Shown piece after piece: positions 12,001 to 17,183 of a DNA stretch of 19,968 nucleotides (position 1 is its first letter; each line of letters opens with the position of its first letter). The DNA comes from an uncultured Acinetobacter sp. (GTDB lineage Bacteria; Cyanobacteriota; Vampirovibrionia; Gastranaerophilales; Gastranaerophilaceae). A program made the position numbers and the translations under genes. The notes beneath the pieces were generated by a model that saw only the letters and a list, made by a program, of their open reading frames with translations, did no database searches and was not told where the DNA came from. Location: contig CAMORE010000024.1 of assembly GCA_946623365.1 (NCBI GenBank), forward strand, positions 1-19,968, in the 5' to 3' direction.

Positions 12001-15000
12001 GAATTGCGGCGACAATACTTGCAAAAACAAATGAAAATAATGGTGAAACAATTTTAAAATTGGTCACATGCAAAGATGTGCCGATAGCTGTTACATCAAA
12101 CGTAGTACGATTGCTTAATGACAATAATATGAGCTTTGCAGAAGGGTTATACTATGATAAATCACTAAAAATCCCCCATTATGACATTCCGTCACAACTG
12201 GAATTTTTTAATAAAATTACTCAACGAATAGCAAATGTAGAACGTCTGAATTTATCAGAAAAAATTGGTATGCTTTCAATGCTTAATCAAATTGATCCAA
12301 AATTAAAATCATTGTATAAAAAGTTCGGATATGACATTGATAATGATATAAACAAATTAAATGCTATGTTAGGTAAAAAGCGCCCCGCTGTAGAAATTCC
12401 GAAAACCGAGCAGAAAAAATTCCTTGATGAAATAATTGCGAATAATAACCCCAAAGCCGAAGAAGTATTAAAAGAACACGATTTTACTCAATACGGAAAA
12501 TCCGGAATCCCGCTAAAATACTCAAGAAAAGAATTTTGCACTAATTTAGATAACATATTAAACACTCTTACTCAGGGCGAACAAAACATTCTTCTTCATC
12601 ACTTTGGAATTGAAAGAGGAACATCTTATGAAGACGGTACTCCAAACTTTGACGGAATGCTGAATAACAGAGAATTCTCTAGTCCGAATGTCAGAGCGGA
12701 AGTTATTGAAGCTGCAAAGCGAATAAATGAAGAGATAAGAAAATTCACAATAGAAAATGAAGCCCTGATTGATGACCCTCAAATAAAAGAAGTTTTTGAC
12801 GGACTTGTTAAAGGCATGCCGGAATTCACAGAAATAATAGGCAAAGAACAACATGGAACTCATATTTATTCAGTTGATATACATACCCTAAAAGTTCTTC
12901 AATCTTGCTTAAATCATCCTTTGTATAAGACATTGAGTGATAAAGACAAAACTATTTTGAAAATATCCGCAATCCTTCACGATTTAGGTAAAAAAGGCGG
13001 TGTAATAGATAAAGGGCATGCAAATGCCAGTGCGGATTTTGTAGCAGGAATTTTAGAGAAATTTAAGCTTCCTGTAGATATTAAAGACAGAATCATAGAT
13101 ATTGTCCAAAACCACCACTGGTTTGAAGGATATAATCAAGATATTACAACAGCGGAAGATGTTGCAGTAAGATGCAGACGTCCTGAAGACTTTAAAATAT
13201 ATCAAATCCTAGCTAAAGCCGATTTTGAAAACGTAAACCCAGAGTTCCATCTGGGAGCAAAATCAGGCGGTTCTAAAACTCAGGAAGAATTTAATCAATA
13301 CATGGCTGATAAAATGAAACCTATAGAAAAAGCCCTGAATGAAGTTTACGCGCGTCAAAACCCCGTTTTCTACACAGGTTTTACAGGAAACGGCAAAAAC
13401 TTCCCGAAAAAAACAGTTGAAATAGACGGAGAAATGGTTGAACTACCTGTTCTTGACCTGAACGAACTCCCTGACGGAGCAAGTCTTGAACCTTACGGAT
13501 TCCCGAAAGGAACAACAAAAGAAAACGTAAGATTCTTAGTCCATATGACAGACCCTGATATGACAGATATGGAAACCGTTATGATACTGACTCAAAACGG
13601 CTTAAACCAGAGCGCATGGTCAACAAGCGTGATTAAACCTTCTAATAACAGAACATACTGCTACAAGCAGTTTGGATTCACATATAATACAAGTCAGGCA
13701 AATATTGCGGAAGCTTTCTTCCAAAATACCGCAAGCGGAACCCAAAAAGGTCTTGAAAACTATAAAGATATATTGTTTGACAGATTAGATGAATACAATT
13801 TTACAGACGGTATATATAACCTTAAAAAAATGGGCATTGAACTAAGTGATTCTGAAGCCCAAATGCTTAAAGGAATTTTAGCGGAAAAACAATATGCAAC
13901 AAGAATTGAAGAAGATATTATCTTAGGCGATAAAACCGAAGACGGACAATACGTTGAAGGCGCAAAACATATTACACCGGAGCAAATTGAAAAAGCATTC
14001 GGAAGATATTCAAGAGTTTATTTAAGAGATATTATGCTTGAAAATCTGAAAAATGAAGGTTTTGAACTCACAAAAGACGAATACGCAGAACTTGCAAAAT
14101 TCTTTATCGGGAAAAAATACCTGACTCAAATTACAAAACCTGATAAAAACGGAAACTTAAGAGGTGAACCGATTAATATCGGTAATCATTCTATTCCCGC
14201 TCAAACTCTCGTAAATTGTCTATCAAGAACTTTAGACAGACTGTTTGACGGCGGTGATATTCATAGCGAAGTTATTCCTATAAATCCGCACCCGTCAGCA
14301 TTTATAGGTAAAGTGGAAAAAATAGAAGATTGTCCTGTAGACTTCTTAAGAATGGCTAAAAAATACAAAGATACAACTCCTGTTATTATTCAAAAACAAA
14401 AGCAGGAAAACACAAATCCGCAGGAAATTATTGACAGCTTAAAACAAGGAATAAGAACATCTATAGAAAGCCGTCCTGATTACAAAGGAGGAAATAACGG
14501 TATTGTAAGATTATTCCATAGCTGCGGTGAAAACAGAGTAAAACTGTTTAATATTAAAAAGCTCCTCGATGCAGGTTTTGGTTTGGAAGTATGCAATGAT
14601 ATCGCAAAATACATGGATCTTCCGCATAATATTGTTGATGAGCTTCTCAAGAAAGTTAAACCGTTTGAAGATAAATTCGGATACGGATTCTATTCTTTGA
14701 TAATCAATCTGTATGATGGAAAAGGATTAAAAGAAAATTATCAGGAAATCTTAAGCACAATTTATGATTTACTTGATATGAAAAAAACAAACGGCATAAA
14801 AAATCTTTCACTCAGAGATGTTTCCGATTTGGTTAAACTTTGCGGTAATGATAAAGAAAAAATAAACATGTATATTAAATACATGAACCTCTCAGGACTT
14901 GGCGAAAATTATATGCCGCCAAATTCTATAGCTAATTTTGCATATTTGCTTTCTCCCGAACCAAAAGCAGGAATAGAAAACAAGCTTAAAGAAATCCTGA

Positions 15001-17084
15001 AACTTTCTCCCGAACATAAAGAGCTTCAGAAGAAAATCATGGCTGACGGTAACTTTATCCGCAGAATGCTCGAAGGAGAATTTACACAACAACAGATTTA
15101 TATAATAAAAGACTTGTTGTGTGATAAATCTTTTGAAAAACAAACACCATACACAGCAATCCAAATTGCACAAGATTTGAAATTTAACATTGCAGACATA
15201 TCTTTGTTTAAAAAACTGTTCTCAACAGATCTGCATCCAAAATCTATATTCGACAGGCAGCAAATGGATTATATGGTAACAAGTCTGATTGTAAGACAGC
15301 ATCCTGAGCCAAAATATATACAAACAATTAAGTATCTGTTAGAACACGATGTGACTTTGAAAAATGGTTCTAAAAAACTTTTAGACCATGCATTTGTTGA
15401 CGGAACGGTTAAGTATGAAGATGTTATGAGAATGTCAGAATATCTTGAACTTATTAAAGATAACAAAGATTTAAAAGCTCATTTGAATTTTGAGTTCATA
15501 AAAAATCCTGAGATTTTTGAAAAAGTTAAAAACTACCTTATTGAAAATCCAAAATTAACTTACAACGAAATAAAAACAGAACTTAAAAAAGAGCAAATTG
15601 CAAAAGAAACAATACGTTCTTTAGAAAAAGCAAAATTAATCAAAAGTCCTGAACTTAAAAATCTCGGAGTTGATATTAAAACTAAAATCGGCAAAGATGT
15701 AATATCTGAGCTTGAAGAATTACATTTTAATCTCGAATCTGTATCTGATGAGTTTATAAAAACTGAAATACAAAAACTTATAGATGAATGTAAATCAAAT
15801 CTCGAAACAGATAATACACAATTTGATTACGAAGAAAATATCTCAAAAGCAAATATGTATCTGGAGATTTACCATACTCTTAACGGTGATTACGAACACT
15901 ACACCGGAAAGAGCAATGAGTCACCAAGATTAGAATACTTTAGATTCACAGCTGATAAATTAAGTAACGGCGATAAAGATATGGACGGAAAGTTTGTAAC
16001 TCCGCGCCAAACAAGATTTGATGATTATATTCAGGATAATAAAGCTATTCAAAAAGACTTTGAAATGGAAGGCAGAATCGAAAGACTAAAATATTATTCT
16101 ATAATTTACCCGCAAGATAAAATGATAAACTATTTCTATAATGAATATTACATAAAGTCACTTCCTCCTATAGAAAGAACTATATGCAAAAATATTAATG
16201 ATATCTATAATACAAAAGTATTTTTGACATCCGAGTTCCAAGACCTTGGACCGCAAGCAATGAAATTTATCAGAGCGGAATTTGATGAATGGTATAAAAA
16301 GAGTAATGGTACCGCTAAATTCCCGCCGGTATTGGATTTAGGTTTAATCTACAAAGATTACATTGATAACAAAACTGCGTACGGACAAGATAACGCAGCT
16401 GGGTTTGCAGAAATTAACAAGATTGCAATTGAAGGACTGACAAATGTAATTTATGCCCTAAGACACGAACTTACGCATTATAATACGGTTTATAATCCGG
16501 AAATACATAATTATAAAATTGAGGAAATTATGCCTAAAAAGAAAAACTCAGATGGTGTAATGGTTCCGGATATGGATAAATGCAAATACGTGTATGAATT
16601 TATTCTTGCAGGGATTGACCCATGGCATATAGAATACGCTTATAATAATCCGCAAGAATTTATTGCGGTAGCTTCAGAAGGCGTAATGAGCAAATACTCA
16701 CCTGAATTTAGGAAAATTCTTATCGATTTCGGTATGCCTGAATACATGTTCGAGATGGAATGTCAAAATCCTGATATAGTTTCAAGAGCAAATAATATGG
16801 ATTATATAACTGAAATGGCGCAGAAATATGAAATTACATTTGAAGATGAAGACGGCTCTACAATCTCGAGCAAAAGTAAAAAAGGAAGCCTGTATCTGAT
16901 AACAGTGTTTGATAAGTGCAGAGAAACAGCAAGCATTGCATCAAAAGAACTTGCAAGACATAACGTCCCGAATGACCCTAAAAAGTTATTTGAATACATT
17001 CTTAAAGAAAAAGATTCAAGCATCCTTGATAACTTAAATAAAGCTGCAGAAGTTTTAAAACCGGGGGTTTTTGAGCATAAATAA
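3..17084 (+). CDS. Giant multidomain protein with four HExxH metallopeptidase-like centres, an alarmone synthetase-like domain and an HD domain (5' partial)
   Basis: The frame is open from the first complete codon (GAC at position 3) to TAA at 17082-17084. It gives at least 5,693 residues, and the start lies upstream of the window. A TTG at 114 is in frame, but it follows 37 uninterrupted codons and has no ribosome binding site, so it is not the start. Seen directly: HExxH motifs at residues 574, 1886, 2668 and 5488, a RelA/SpoT-type synthetase signature at residues 2953-3157, HD-domain ligands at residues 4287-4407, and long Lys/Asn/Glu-rich helical stretches between them. I see no membrane segment or C-terminal sorting signal. 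The N terminus, where a signal peptide would lie, is missing. I infer a polymorphic toxin/effector-like or large surface/secreted protein. A cytoplasmic multi-enzyme protein cannot be excluded. Transcription probably ends at the palindrome at 17257-17290. Confidence 0.93.
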   Translation, partial: DVTDNSINSSDKKVYEAVKTEVKAIYDKYLYKDAEQALNNFDYEHADLHLEHLKKLIKHNSNRMSSIIENGFFSSIEGLEAMEYLIKNFGINKRPRGLISEIDVIAQTLTPKEVQNIASRGLKSKSLDLDRIVEYAQLTNAEYKRINNSEYFDKLPYSSETKEINEIFSVFDQLHYPDYMREVDQIITKMIEAEPDNKDAIIKFCKKLADDCVKGSSYGEFGKFYEYLTHENDLAAYKKAYDYTLEKGLPDVQITLADPNKKNIYGIGTSEDVWGEKPKSNWDVMVFDKEGNFLRRSQAKISGNVVKEFVETPDGAQEYKAITYNTNNDRPIITVSRKNVFDSAGKLLYVESYELSKEVRGKYDIYRSYPDVTRHVMEETKDSKGTPTVERKVYPHSEVKYKIGMTEITPAGELIIEKNQEHNGVSTKYNYVESPDGSRLVSVHITDKNTDKTVTNNFQFKVLDENHFKSVENGVEYDIQYSNNSVTVTRSDGEKTTVHIGENGIDQPGVLSKDLLPILKQMPGSFYFDIEEFVLQKIGRDINVVYEDNAHYDSKKNLIAISKKWQHALFTLIHEFGHFRDEFFEICKKQHIIDSFTKERNVIVRNNPHFENKSMEYLIDAYCRRTESAEGSISEMIADTHALLYSSNMNPDLELRSQFLQEYFPKTFALIVEELQKALPSGIETKTKQAAKRLASGIALKAEPVKLSSSQEQRLKNAVNNNSTMSNLFKKIIFSGEPKPEVVEKRLEIIEQHAKEGFIKIIGMYILKGSSPELLDFYNEVQTISFILDDSYILSSTEIVGKLNGKNIKQALALSERVKNNDMDAMKELANLVNENENYTVELGDEVVEIDTKILMSLLSHLHYRNGAEFDAEFDKLSSDKTKSHYSSYIYGILYQHPELSSISVQLLSDNRKITNDLKKQKATSEQIFQATEELIQKYIEDGKLQSKTTFRTFKPENDRVEDYFAHNFAQAYRTEHPEKFGVTVSPLKEMENTPLQASPISPARGAEGAPSHRPSPTGVNGVNEGVNESGTEAARTEEVERSVFGTKKVKNNPVKTKTISSEQAAMNKKWESVIEPAQKDGKVTHYYASDKNSGYDLYYDSNGNIVQKVYFSDRSIGAISSVHKYKYDSKNREIVQNIYENAEFSSCNKTEYLDNENRVISTVYDEEGKTLRRHYKTYDNNNNLIDETITARTVKDRSVRKYDSNHKLIKKQQYINDKLYQETTYEPDGTKRIYTPETDELRIETPDGKSEFIWDYKKGSDKITGIYRSDLKEIKTKEQLAEFYIKNLNYAERIKEDLANYTPEQVENMRKLLELADINLEEKEFSNFAGAIFFNCKPKRFETLLKILQEPSQKDNFIDAARIADRYELISDFANVTFDRLFDLYLMRKDCKNPILFNVDNLLYLSQNLNFLSNALRLTDKNGKYIINHNNASTIDQSLLSIRSKYPDICDSKMMDELCNLHQNYTRKNGNYDKCVDVAHFELYIDEVFDTKPDVKPEGLEKEFLSMRANDILKTYKPDREKYSDEKEFERDVKFYNYLADYIKDGNLENLKTFVRVIEENKRIPSVADLGNQVIDKKILEELHKQELEQTRTYQNNQKKQLYNNNLDFIKRDIETTLSTVEDEHVVNLVRKKITEIENSKENDSVKLAKYQGVQEIIDMYNNTTGVYSTLNNIHQDIPYYREFLDYIREHEPKLLKEITHSYSRFEKVFLNLFNNIKNKISGNTKDTDNVSVLKVYKAKYSDICKDFQEELRIQTLREYCKNSNDEIANHMYENVYLKSERIPEKIKKQCADIYKQFGVKIFIPAGANKDTRVLEFVKNELQTWVDVSNGKAKLPPTLDFLTAKEDYLEKTEDGYTIGFCQSSSSGAISLKGLNLSNVMYGLRHEITHANDKDLRCSFPEGIVAQKQVNELFDKIPVTKVVLDLDNCKFVDEFRRAGISENHIPYAYKNGAEFKAVASEGDMSVYSPEMKAFLIKLGMPEWELNMPKPLKRSNYTKTKEITYSEFINKIHYASTKEDINELLRQIDVIKVYSKQTKKMLREECSKQLANLTAQKTDLSAAAPRRAAEADGTIRPNHPQNSAIRDTRPMSLSSPDYSPEALDKIINKINSMYSEAGTGINLYYKADITGIKNLYNKNPKLVIDLLNAQLKYGDNTVSNCFTTEKIENLIELEKQEPEIFAQMPIFDVYSGKVRADAENSKAFIEAYKLDPELTTRLMNTTIKIDGKRTLRFENYKDLLDAVKKYDSDPNWRDAIDRKVIDSNGIESYAFDYNTIQKDIMDPNAFKRTKYILSLKTKDGKYNLFSSNDIKQLGYLPNEDVMHDIEYNPIAVERLLLVRSYLKNDKHQNGIPLFLKDGNLIEYLCNKIPEDVYAIDFGEMYKDGNFELRIKTKDRTKTLRFQYNETFGTIDEISKESITHKSDNIVVVKTDFTDGRSIVETIEYSPEYKSKVAISEKSVMYDTNGKVLYEEEITPNEILESEFDIIAKDGNGEQTASGGVTVTGIKTPFRTTRRTVTSSNGVKTETVITHEKGADKSYYTIKNSENKIIFSSERQQLMVDENNYISVVNGRLYDIKFEPDKISIRKEGQNGQKDEIVTFDMKNIDTQLLDSLKRLPGDYLFNLKEMGIEFIRVDYSGKQANNAEFKKQTSTAKVLVSPEFIKNPFILAHELGHGIEELLLKNLHEDSALKYIFEQELKAYKEITSDESGQMLDYFTTQNHQSGSPLAEIAAETAALISGIQNNSIPVSMRGIKLQQHFPETMKYIAQKMTEALDGRKNQSTLEHTDSKKSPDLKKNNAFDTETDVTIGAEELTVTLESLKEKGLQQKPWQITSEKQEIERQKRIAALDKMAIEKLSQEAARFEEEIASTNPNDKNKLNSISKNVSSSNISEKEKTYLETLIQNRLNPPTFKNYTPEQVAAETQRIIRHYQNNKAQIKLGTIKTGLTFLGKSTSRIKSDTSTYEKLYNYMKSNDGATLIDALTDVRDEYGMRSELSAGDYTKEPEVKAKLELANQPDLSPEEVRTRKIKAARIAAEFQSEILLNALKEQIVNQAQSPQGLKGFRMVNYVSESGIPMLSESQLWDLKKFAKELGVPEDHIELIDQPKEVYTKKGVGSGKFTSRDQNGYTAFQMNFETKDGDWLEFQCRDEITGSFAEIEHLIYDTITGKDIIGRKPQLRALYENLQEVLDKDNLDPKICKLYRKTYINDYYTYCRAKSLGIDIGKPKLDDYAKKIGDELGIPDLKLDPRLDADNLIFMHEIADKILSKEVSREEGVQQYLEHVKQSQETKPAKEKQTKEPVAETVSYSAMADGKNEAPISKDSKIAPKTNSEVVKIIKDQGFSDEDIAKLEQIGYKNKCALVINIFQKYSPEEATDVVSQIRELLKEVDKEDNKDGYKEKDIEEYGLYQFDSFADTIQELFPKAKKIDACLEVTNFLSQTKEEIDKTIQFINDNKEVLKDSFKDAEKTRILYNVINMFKDSCLSKEYQQKQLELCINASKYDIPIKGIKEILHPKSEEQFIKDYNEFKGYMDGIITNPAFKGKEDKCFYSVASIEDIKLRRKMFNIIKDKLHYFEEPDDLLYVYSDGFDKYDIRPRKSNFEEKKKEAELAIKLYEELKLEKPLSRDAVRALSFQIKNEFQYGLLKDICKFDKDFIYNKEKFQKMYFYIPEKVTDKYKQTYMLEVYKHMLKDPDGNPYDFEFDLTSYGNIMENEYQAEVAKKLFEIIPDKASSIDSHNLRSILRKTTNEDVARCVKKLADKGKSIQEIYNLLNQYSYSYQIEAYAALDGHPLQKVMLMAERNNPNGWHIEDERVKAQCHYLSMLRDKEMTEDEVYKIYQSLGFIKSEVHAKLYSEMVHRNIDFSDIPFSSQPDEKSAQNILDLDLLTKFKDKPKYAFLTSKFQSIETIDRVLRFTQKYSNVMYDESLIFYALSGENDKATNRDIDFLERVEKLSDFKDAIKEDGAGTAYAIADIVSLSTEEGMNAKTKVLEYLEQHNSEISTWGIAATILAKTNENNGETILKLVTCKDVPIAVTSNVVRLLNDNNMSFAEGLYYDKSLKIPHYDIPSQLEFFNKITQRIANVERLNLSEKIGMLSMLNQIDPKLKSLYKKFGYDIDNDINKLNAMLGKKRPAVEIPKTEQKKFLDEIIANNNPKAEEVLKEHDFTQYGKSGIPLKYSRKEFCTNLDNILNTLTQGEQNILLHHFGIERGTSYEDGTPNFDGMLNNREFSSPNVRAEVIEAAKRINEEIRKFTIENEALIDDPQIKEVFDGLVKGMPEFTEIIGKEQHGTHIYSVDIHTLKVLQSCLNHPLYKTLSDKDKTILKISAILHDLGKKGGVIDKGHANASADFVAGILEKFKLPVDIKDRIIDIVQNHHWFEGYNQDITTAEDVAVRCRRPEDFKIYQILAKADFENVNPEFHLGAKSGGSKTQEEFNQYMADKMKPIEKALNEVYARQNPVFYTGFTGNGKNFPKKTVEIDGEMVELPVLDLNELPDGASLEPYGFPKGTTKENVRFLVHMTDPDMTDMETVMILTQNGLNQSAWSTSVIKPSNNRTYCYKQFGFTYNTSQANIAEAFFQNTASGTQKGLENYKDILFDRLDEYNFTDGIYNLKKMGIELSDSEAQMLKGILAEKQYATRIEEDIILGDKTEDGQYVEGAKHITPEQIEKAFGRYSRVYLRDIMLENLKNEGFELTKDEYAELAKFFIGKKYLTQITKPDKNGNLRGEPINIGNHSIPAQTLVNCLSRTLDRLFDGGDIHSEVIPINPHPSAFIGKVEKIEDCPVDFLRMAKKYKDTTPVIIQKQKQENTNPQEIIDSLKQGIRTSIESRPDYKGGNNGIVRLFHSCGENRVKLFNIKKLLDAGFGLEVCNDIAKYMDLPHNIVDELLKKVKPFEDKFGYGFYSLIINLYDGKGLKENYQEILSTIYDLLDMKKTNGIKNLSLRDVSDLVKLCGNDKEKINMYIKYMNLSGLGENYMPPNSIANFAYLLSPEPKAGIENKLKEILKLSPEHKELQKKIMADGNFIRRMLEGEFTQQQIYIIKDLLCDKSFEKQTPYTAIQIAQDLKFNIADISLFKKLFSTDLHPKSIFDRQQMDYMVTSLIVRQHPEPKYIQTIKYLLEHDVTLKNGSKKLLDHAFVDGTVKYEDVMRMSEYLELIKDNKDLKAHLNFEFIKNPEIFEKVKNYLIENPKLTYNEIKTELKKEQIAKETIRSLEKAKLIKSPELKNLGVDIKTKIGKDVISELEELHFNLESVSDEFIKTEIQKLIDECKSNLETDNTQFDYEENISKANMYLEIYHTLNGDYEHYTGKSNESPRLEYFRFTADKLSNGDKDMDGKFVTPRQTRFDDYIQDNKAIQKDFEMEGRIERLKYYSIIYPQDKMINYFYNEYYIKSLPPIERTICKNINDIYNTKVFLTSEFQDLGPQAMKFIRAEFDEWYKKSNGTAKFPPVLDLGLIYKDYIDNKTAYGQDNAAGFAEINKIAIEGLTNVIYALRHELTHYNTVYNPEIHNYKIEEIMPKKKNSDGVMVPDMDKCKYVYEFILAGIDPWHIEYAYNNPQEFIAVASEGVMSKYSPEFRKILIDFGMPEYMFEMECQNPDIVSRANNMDYITEMAQKYEITFEDEDGSTISSKSKKGSLYLITVFDKCRETASIASKELARHNVPNDPKKLFEYILKEKDSSILDNLNKAAEVLKPGVFEHK
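834..2062 (+). other. Module A1 of the giant protein: beta-rich repeats plus HEFGH metallopeptidase-like domain
   Basis: This module spans residues about 278-687. The first part is built of short beta-strand units with D-x-x-G-x-L/F turns (for example FDKEGNF and FDSAGKLLY), like YD/YwqK-type repeats. The second part carries HEFGH at residues 574-578, preceded by a hydrophobic stretch (LFTLI). A conserved acidic motif, SEMIADTHALL, follows, and its E635 or D639 could be the third zinc ligand. HExxH plus a distant acidic residue is the gluzincin pattern; the exact peptidase family is not recognised. The same layout recurs in module A2 (HELGH, then LAEIAAETAAL), which supports the motif being functional rather than chance. 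Confidence 0.65.
2981..3118 (+). repeat. GC-rich palindromic element inserted in frame within the giant gene
   Basis: About 140 bp of C/G-run-rich sequence sits inside an otherwise AT-rich gene. It contains a perfect hairpin, CCCCC (3007-3011), GCAA loop, GGGGG (3016-3020). A second small inverted repeat, CCC-ACA-GGG, lies at about 3051-3059. TACCCC at 2981-2986 can pair with GGGGTA at 3057-3062. It is translated as a Pro/Gly/Ala-rich linker (APSHRPSPTGVNG) joining module A1 to the YD-like repeats. The opposite strand reads LPLWERVCGMG and PLPPLRGKS, the kind of peptide produced by dispersed palindromic repeats of many bacterial genomes. I infer a REP/RPE-like mobile palindrome captured in a coding region. 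Other copies are not in this window, so family membership is unproven. Confidence 0.6.
3252..3800 (+). other. YD-like beta-repeat region of the giant protein
   Basis: Residues about 1084-1267 contain a run of roughly 20-25-residue units such as YYDSNGNIVQKVYF, KYDSKNREIVQNIY, EYLDNENRVISTVYD, KTYDNNNNLIDETI and RKYDSNHKLIKKQQY. Each has Y-D/L-D-x-x-N-x-[I/L] turns and alternating hydrophobic residues. This is the pattern of YD (Rhs-type) or YwqK/MORN-variant repeats, which form extended beta structures. It directly follows the inserted GC-rich linker and resembles the beta-repeat halves of modules A1 and A2, but no HExxH follows closely. I infer a structural or binding stalk. A third, degenerate A-type module that has lost its peptidase half is also possible. 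Confidence 0.6.
5280..5975 (+). other. Module B1 of the giant protein: HEITH metallopeptidase-like domain
   Basis: This module spans residues about 1760-1992. GLRHEITHAND places the zinc-binding HExxH at H1886-H1890. About 65 residues later comes AEFKAVASEGDMSVYSPE, whose E1954 or E1961 could be the third ligand. The domain is a clear internal paralogue of module B2 near the C terminus: GxAKxPPxLD, the YGLRHE/YALRHE strand-helix and the EFxAVASEGxMSxYSPE box are shared in order and at similar spacing. HExxH followed by a [P/A]-x-EF-x-A box recalls anthrax lethal factor-type (ATLF, M34-like) peptidases. That family assignment is tentative; metallopeptidase-like is the firm part. Confidence 0.68.
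6181..6207 (+). repeat. Short GC-rich inverted repeat in an interdomain linker
   Basis: CAGCAGCT (6181-6188) and AGCTGCTG (6200-6207) form a perfect 8-bp inverted repeat around an 11-nt GC-rich loop. It encodes the Ala/Arg-rich linker SAAAPRRAAEADG between module B1 and the following helical region. Both base composition and amino-acid content depart from the flanking AT-rich, Lys/Asn-rich sequence. It may be the remnant of a second small palindromic insertion, or simply an Ala-rich linker. Confidence 0.4.
7140..8320 (+). other. Module A2 of the giant protein: beta-rich repeats plus HELGH metallopeptidase-like domain
   Basis: This module spans residues about 2380-2773. The beta-rich first half (YDTNGKVLYEEE, VNGRLYDIKFEPD) corresponds to that of A1 (FDSAGKLLYVESYE, VENGVEYDIQYS). 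A shared sequence of LxxLxxLPGxxxFxxxE then leads to HELGH at residues 2668-2672. The candidate third-ligand helix is LAEIAAETAALISG with E2727 and E2731, matching SEMIADTHALL of A1. HExxH with a Glu about 55 residues downstream suits a zinc peptidase. Substrate and exact family are not recognisable. The alarmone synthetase-like domain follows after a helical spacer of about 180 residues. Confidence 0.65.
8820..9500 (+). other. RelA/SpoT-type alarmone synthetase-like domain of the giant protein
   Basis: Residues about 2940-3166. SRIKSDTSTYEKL matches the ATP-binding RIKxxxSxxxK signature of small alarmone synthetases (R2953, K2955, S2959, K2963). DEYGMR (D2985) matches the DxxGxR motif carrying the catalytic Asp. 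NGYTAFQ (G3124, Y3125) matches the NGYxSxH motif that binds the acceptor nucleotide. LEFQCRDE followed by FAEIEHLIYD (E3141, Q3143, R3145, H3157) matches the ExQxR...AxLEHK block at the same spacing as in SAS proteins. All key residues are present, so pyrophosphotransfer from ATP is plausible. The acceptor could be GDP/GTP, an adenine nucleotide, or tRNA as in toxSAS enzymes. The segment before NGY is diverged from housekeeping RelA, which favours a toxin- or effector-like variant. Confidence 0.8.
9960..12550 (+). other. Long alpha-helical region between the synthetase-like and HD domains
   Basis: Residues about 3320-4183 contain no recognisable catalytic motif. The sequence is a succession of amphipathic helices of about 15-25 residues broken by short polar turns (for example SPEEATDVVSQIRELLKEV, TNEDVARCVKKLADKG and MTEDEVYKIYQSLGFI). 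This suggests an alpha-solenoid scaffold. A linker rich in Lys, Glu, Pro and Thr (KPAKEKQTKEPVAETV) precedes it at about 9860-9910. Similar helical stretches lie at about 3800-5280 and 14400-15860. The likely role is spacing or protein-protein binding; this is inference from composition only. Confidence 0.45.
12820..13240 (+). other. HD phosphohydrolase-like domain of the giant protein
   Basis: Residues about 4273-4413. THIYSVDIHTLKVL resembles the H-x-YTVDxHT entry of HD domains in GlnD and CCA-type enzymes (H4287, H4294). ILHDLGKKGG holds the HD doublet H4326-D4327. GHANASADFV gives H4339, IVQNHHWF gives H4371/H4372, and LAKADF supplies the last Asp, D4407. The complete ligand order H...HD...H...H...D indicates a metal-dependent phosphohydrolase. 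The domain lies about 1,170 residues after the synthetase-like domain, in the reverse order to RelA/SpoT enzymes, where HD comes first. It is closer in motif to GlnD/CCA HD domains than to the (p)ppGpp hydrolase type. Its substrate is unknown. Confidence 0.75.
13360..14400 (+). other. Unrecognised domain following the HD domain
   Basis: Residues about 4453-4800 are richer in Gly, Pro and aromatic residues than the helical flanks, so a folded globular domain is likely. Features seen: RFLVHMTD (R4510, H4514), GLNQSAWSTSVI (STS at 4540-4542), a Tyr/Phe-rich strand (YCYKQFGFTY), and later HSEVIPINPHPSAF (H4754) and TPVIIQKQ. An [R/H]-then-STS arrangement is loosely reminiscent of ADP-ribosyltransferase folds, but I do not see a convincing catalytic Glu motif. 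No family is assigned. Confidence 0.35.
16090..16775 (+). other. Module B2 of the giant protein: C-terminal HELTH metallopeptidase-like domain
   Basis: This module spans residues about 5363-5591. YALRHELTHYN places HExxH at H5488-H5492. QEFIAVASEGVMSKYSPE provides E5552 or E5559 as a candidate third ligand 64 or 71 residues later. It aligns throughout with module B1: a Tyr-rich helix (MINYFYNEYYIKS), GTAKFPPVLD, the HExxH helix, the KCKYVYEFILAGI/NCKFVDEFRRAGI segment and the EFxAVASEG box. About 100 further residues, mostly helical and acidic/basic, complete the protein. The retention of all putative ligands in both copies argues that both are active. An ATLF/M34-like identity is tentative. 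Confidence 0.68.
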
Positions 17085-17183
17085 GAAAAGTTTGTAAAAC
17101 TATGATTTAAAATCTGTGTTCAAATAAAAAAATTCCCGCCTCTGATGAATATTACAAAAGATTTACAAAAAGCCAATGTTAGA

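Noticed and set aside
1655..17023. Other minus-strand reading frames of 60-152 codons inside the giant gene
   Set aside because: They are shadows of the long plus-strand frame, with Phe/Ile/Leu-rich content typical of antisense AT-rich coding DNA and no family motifs.
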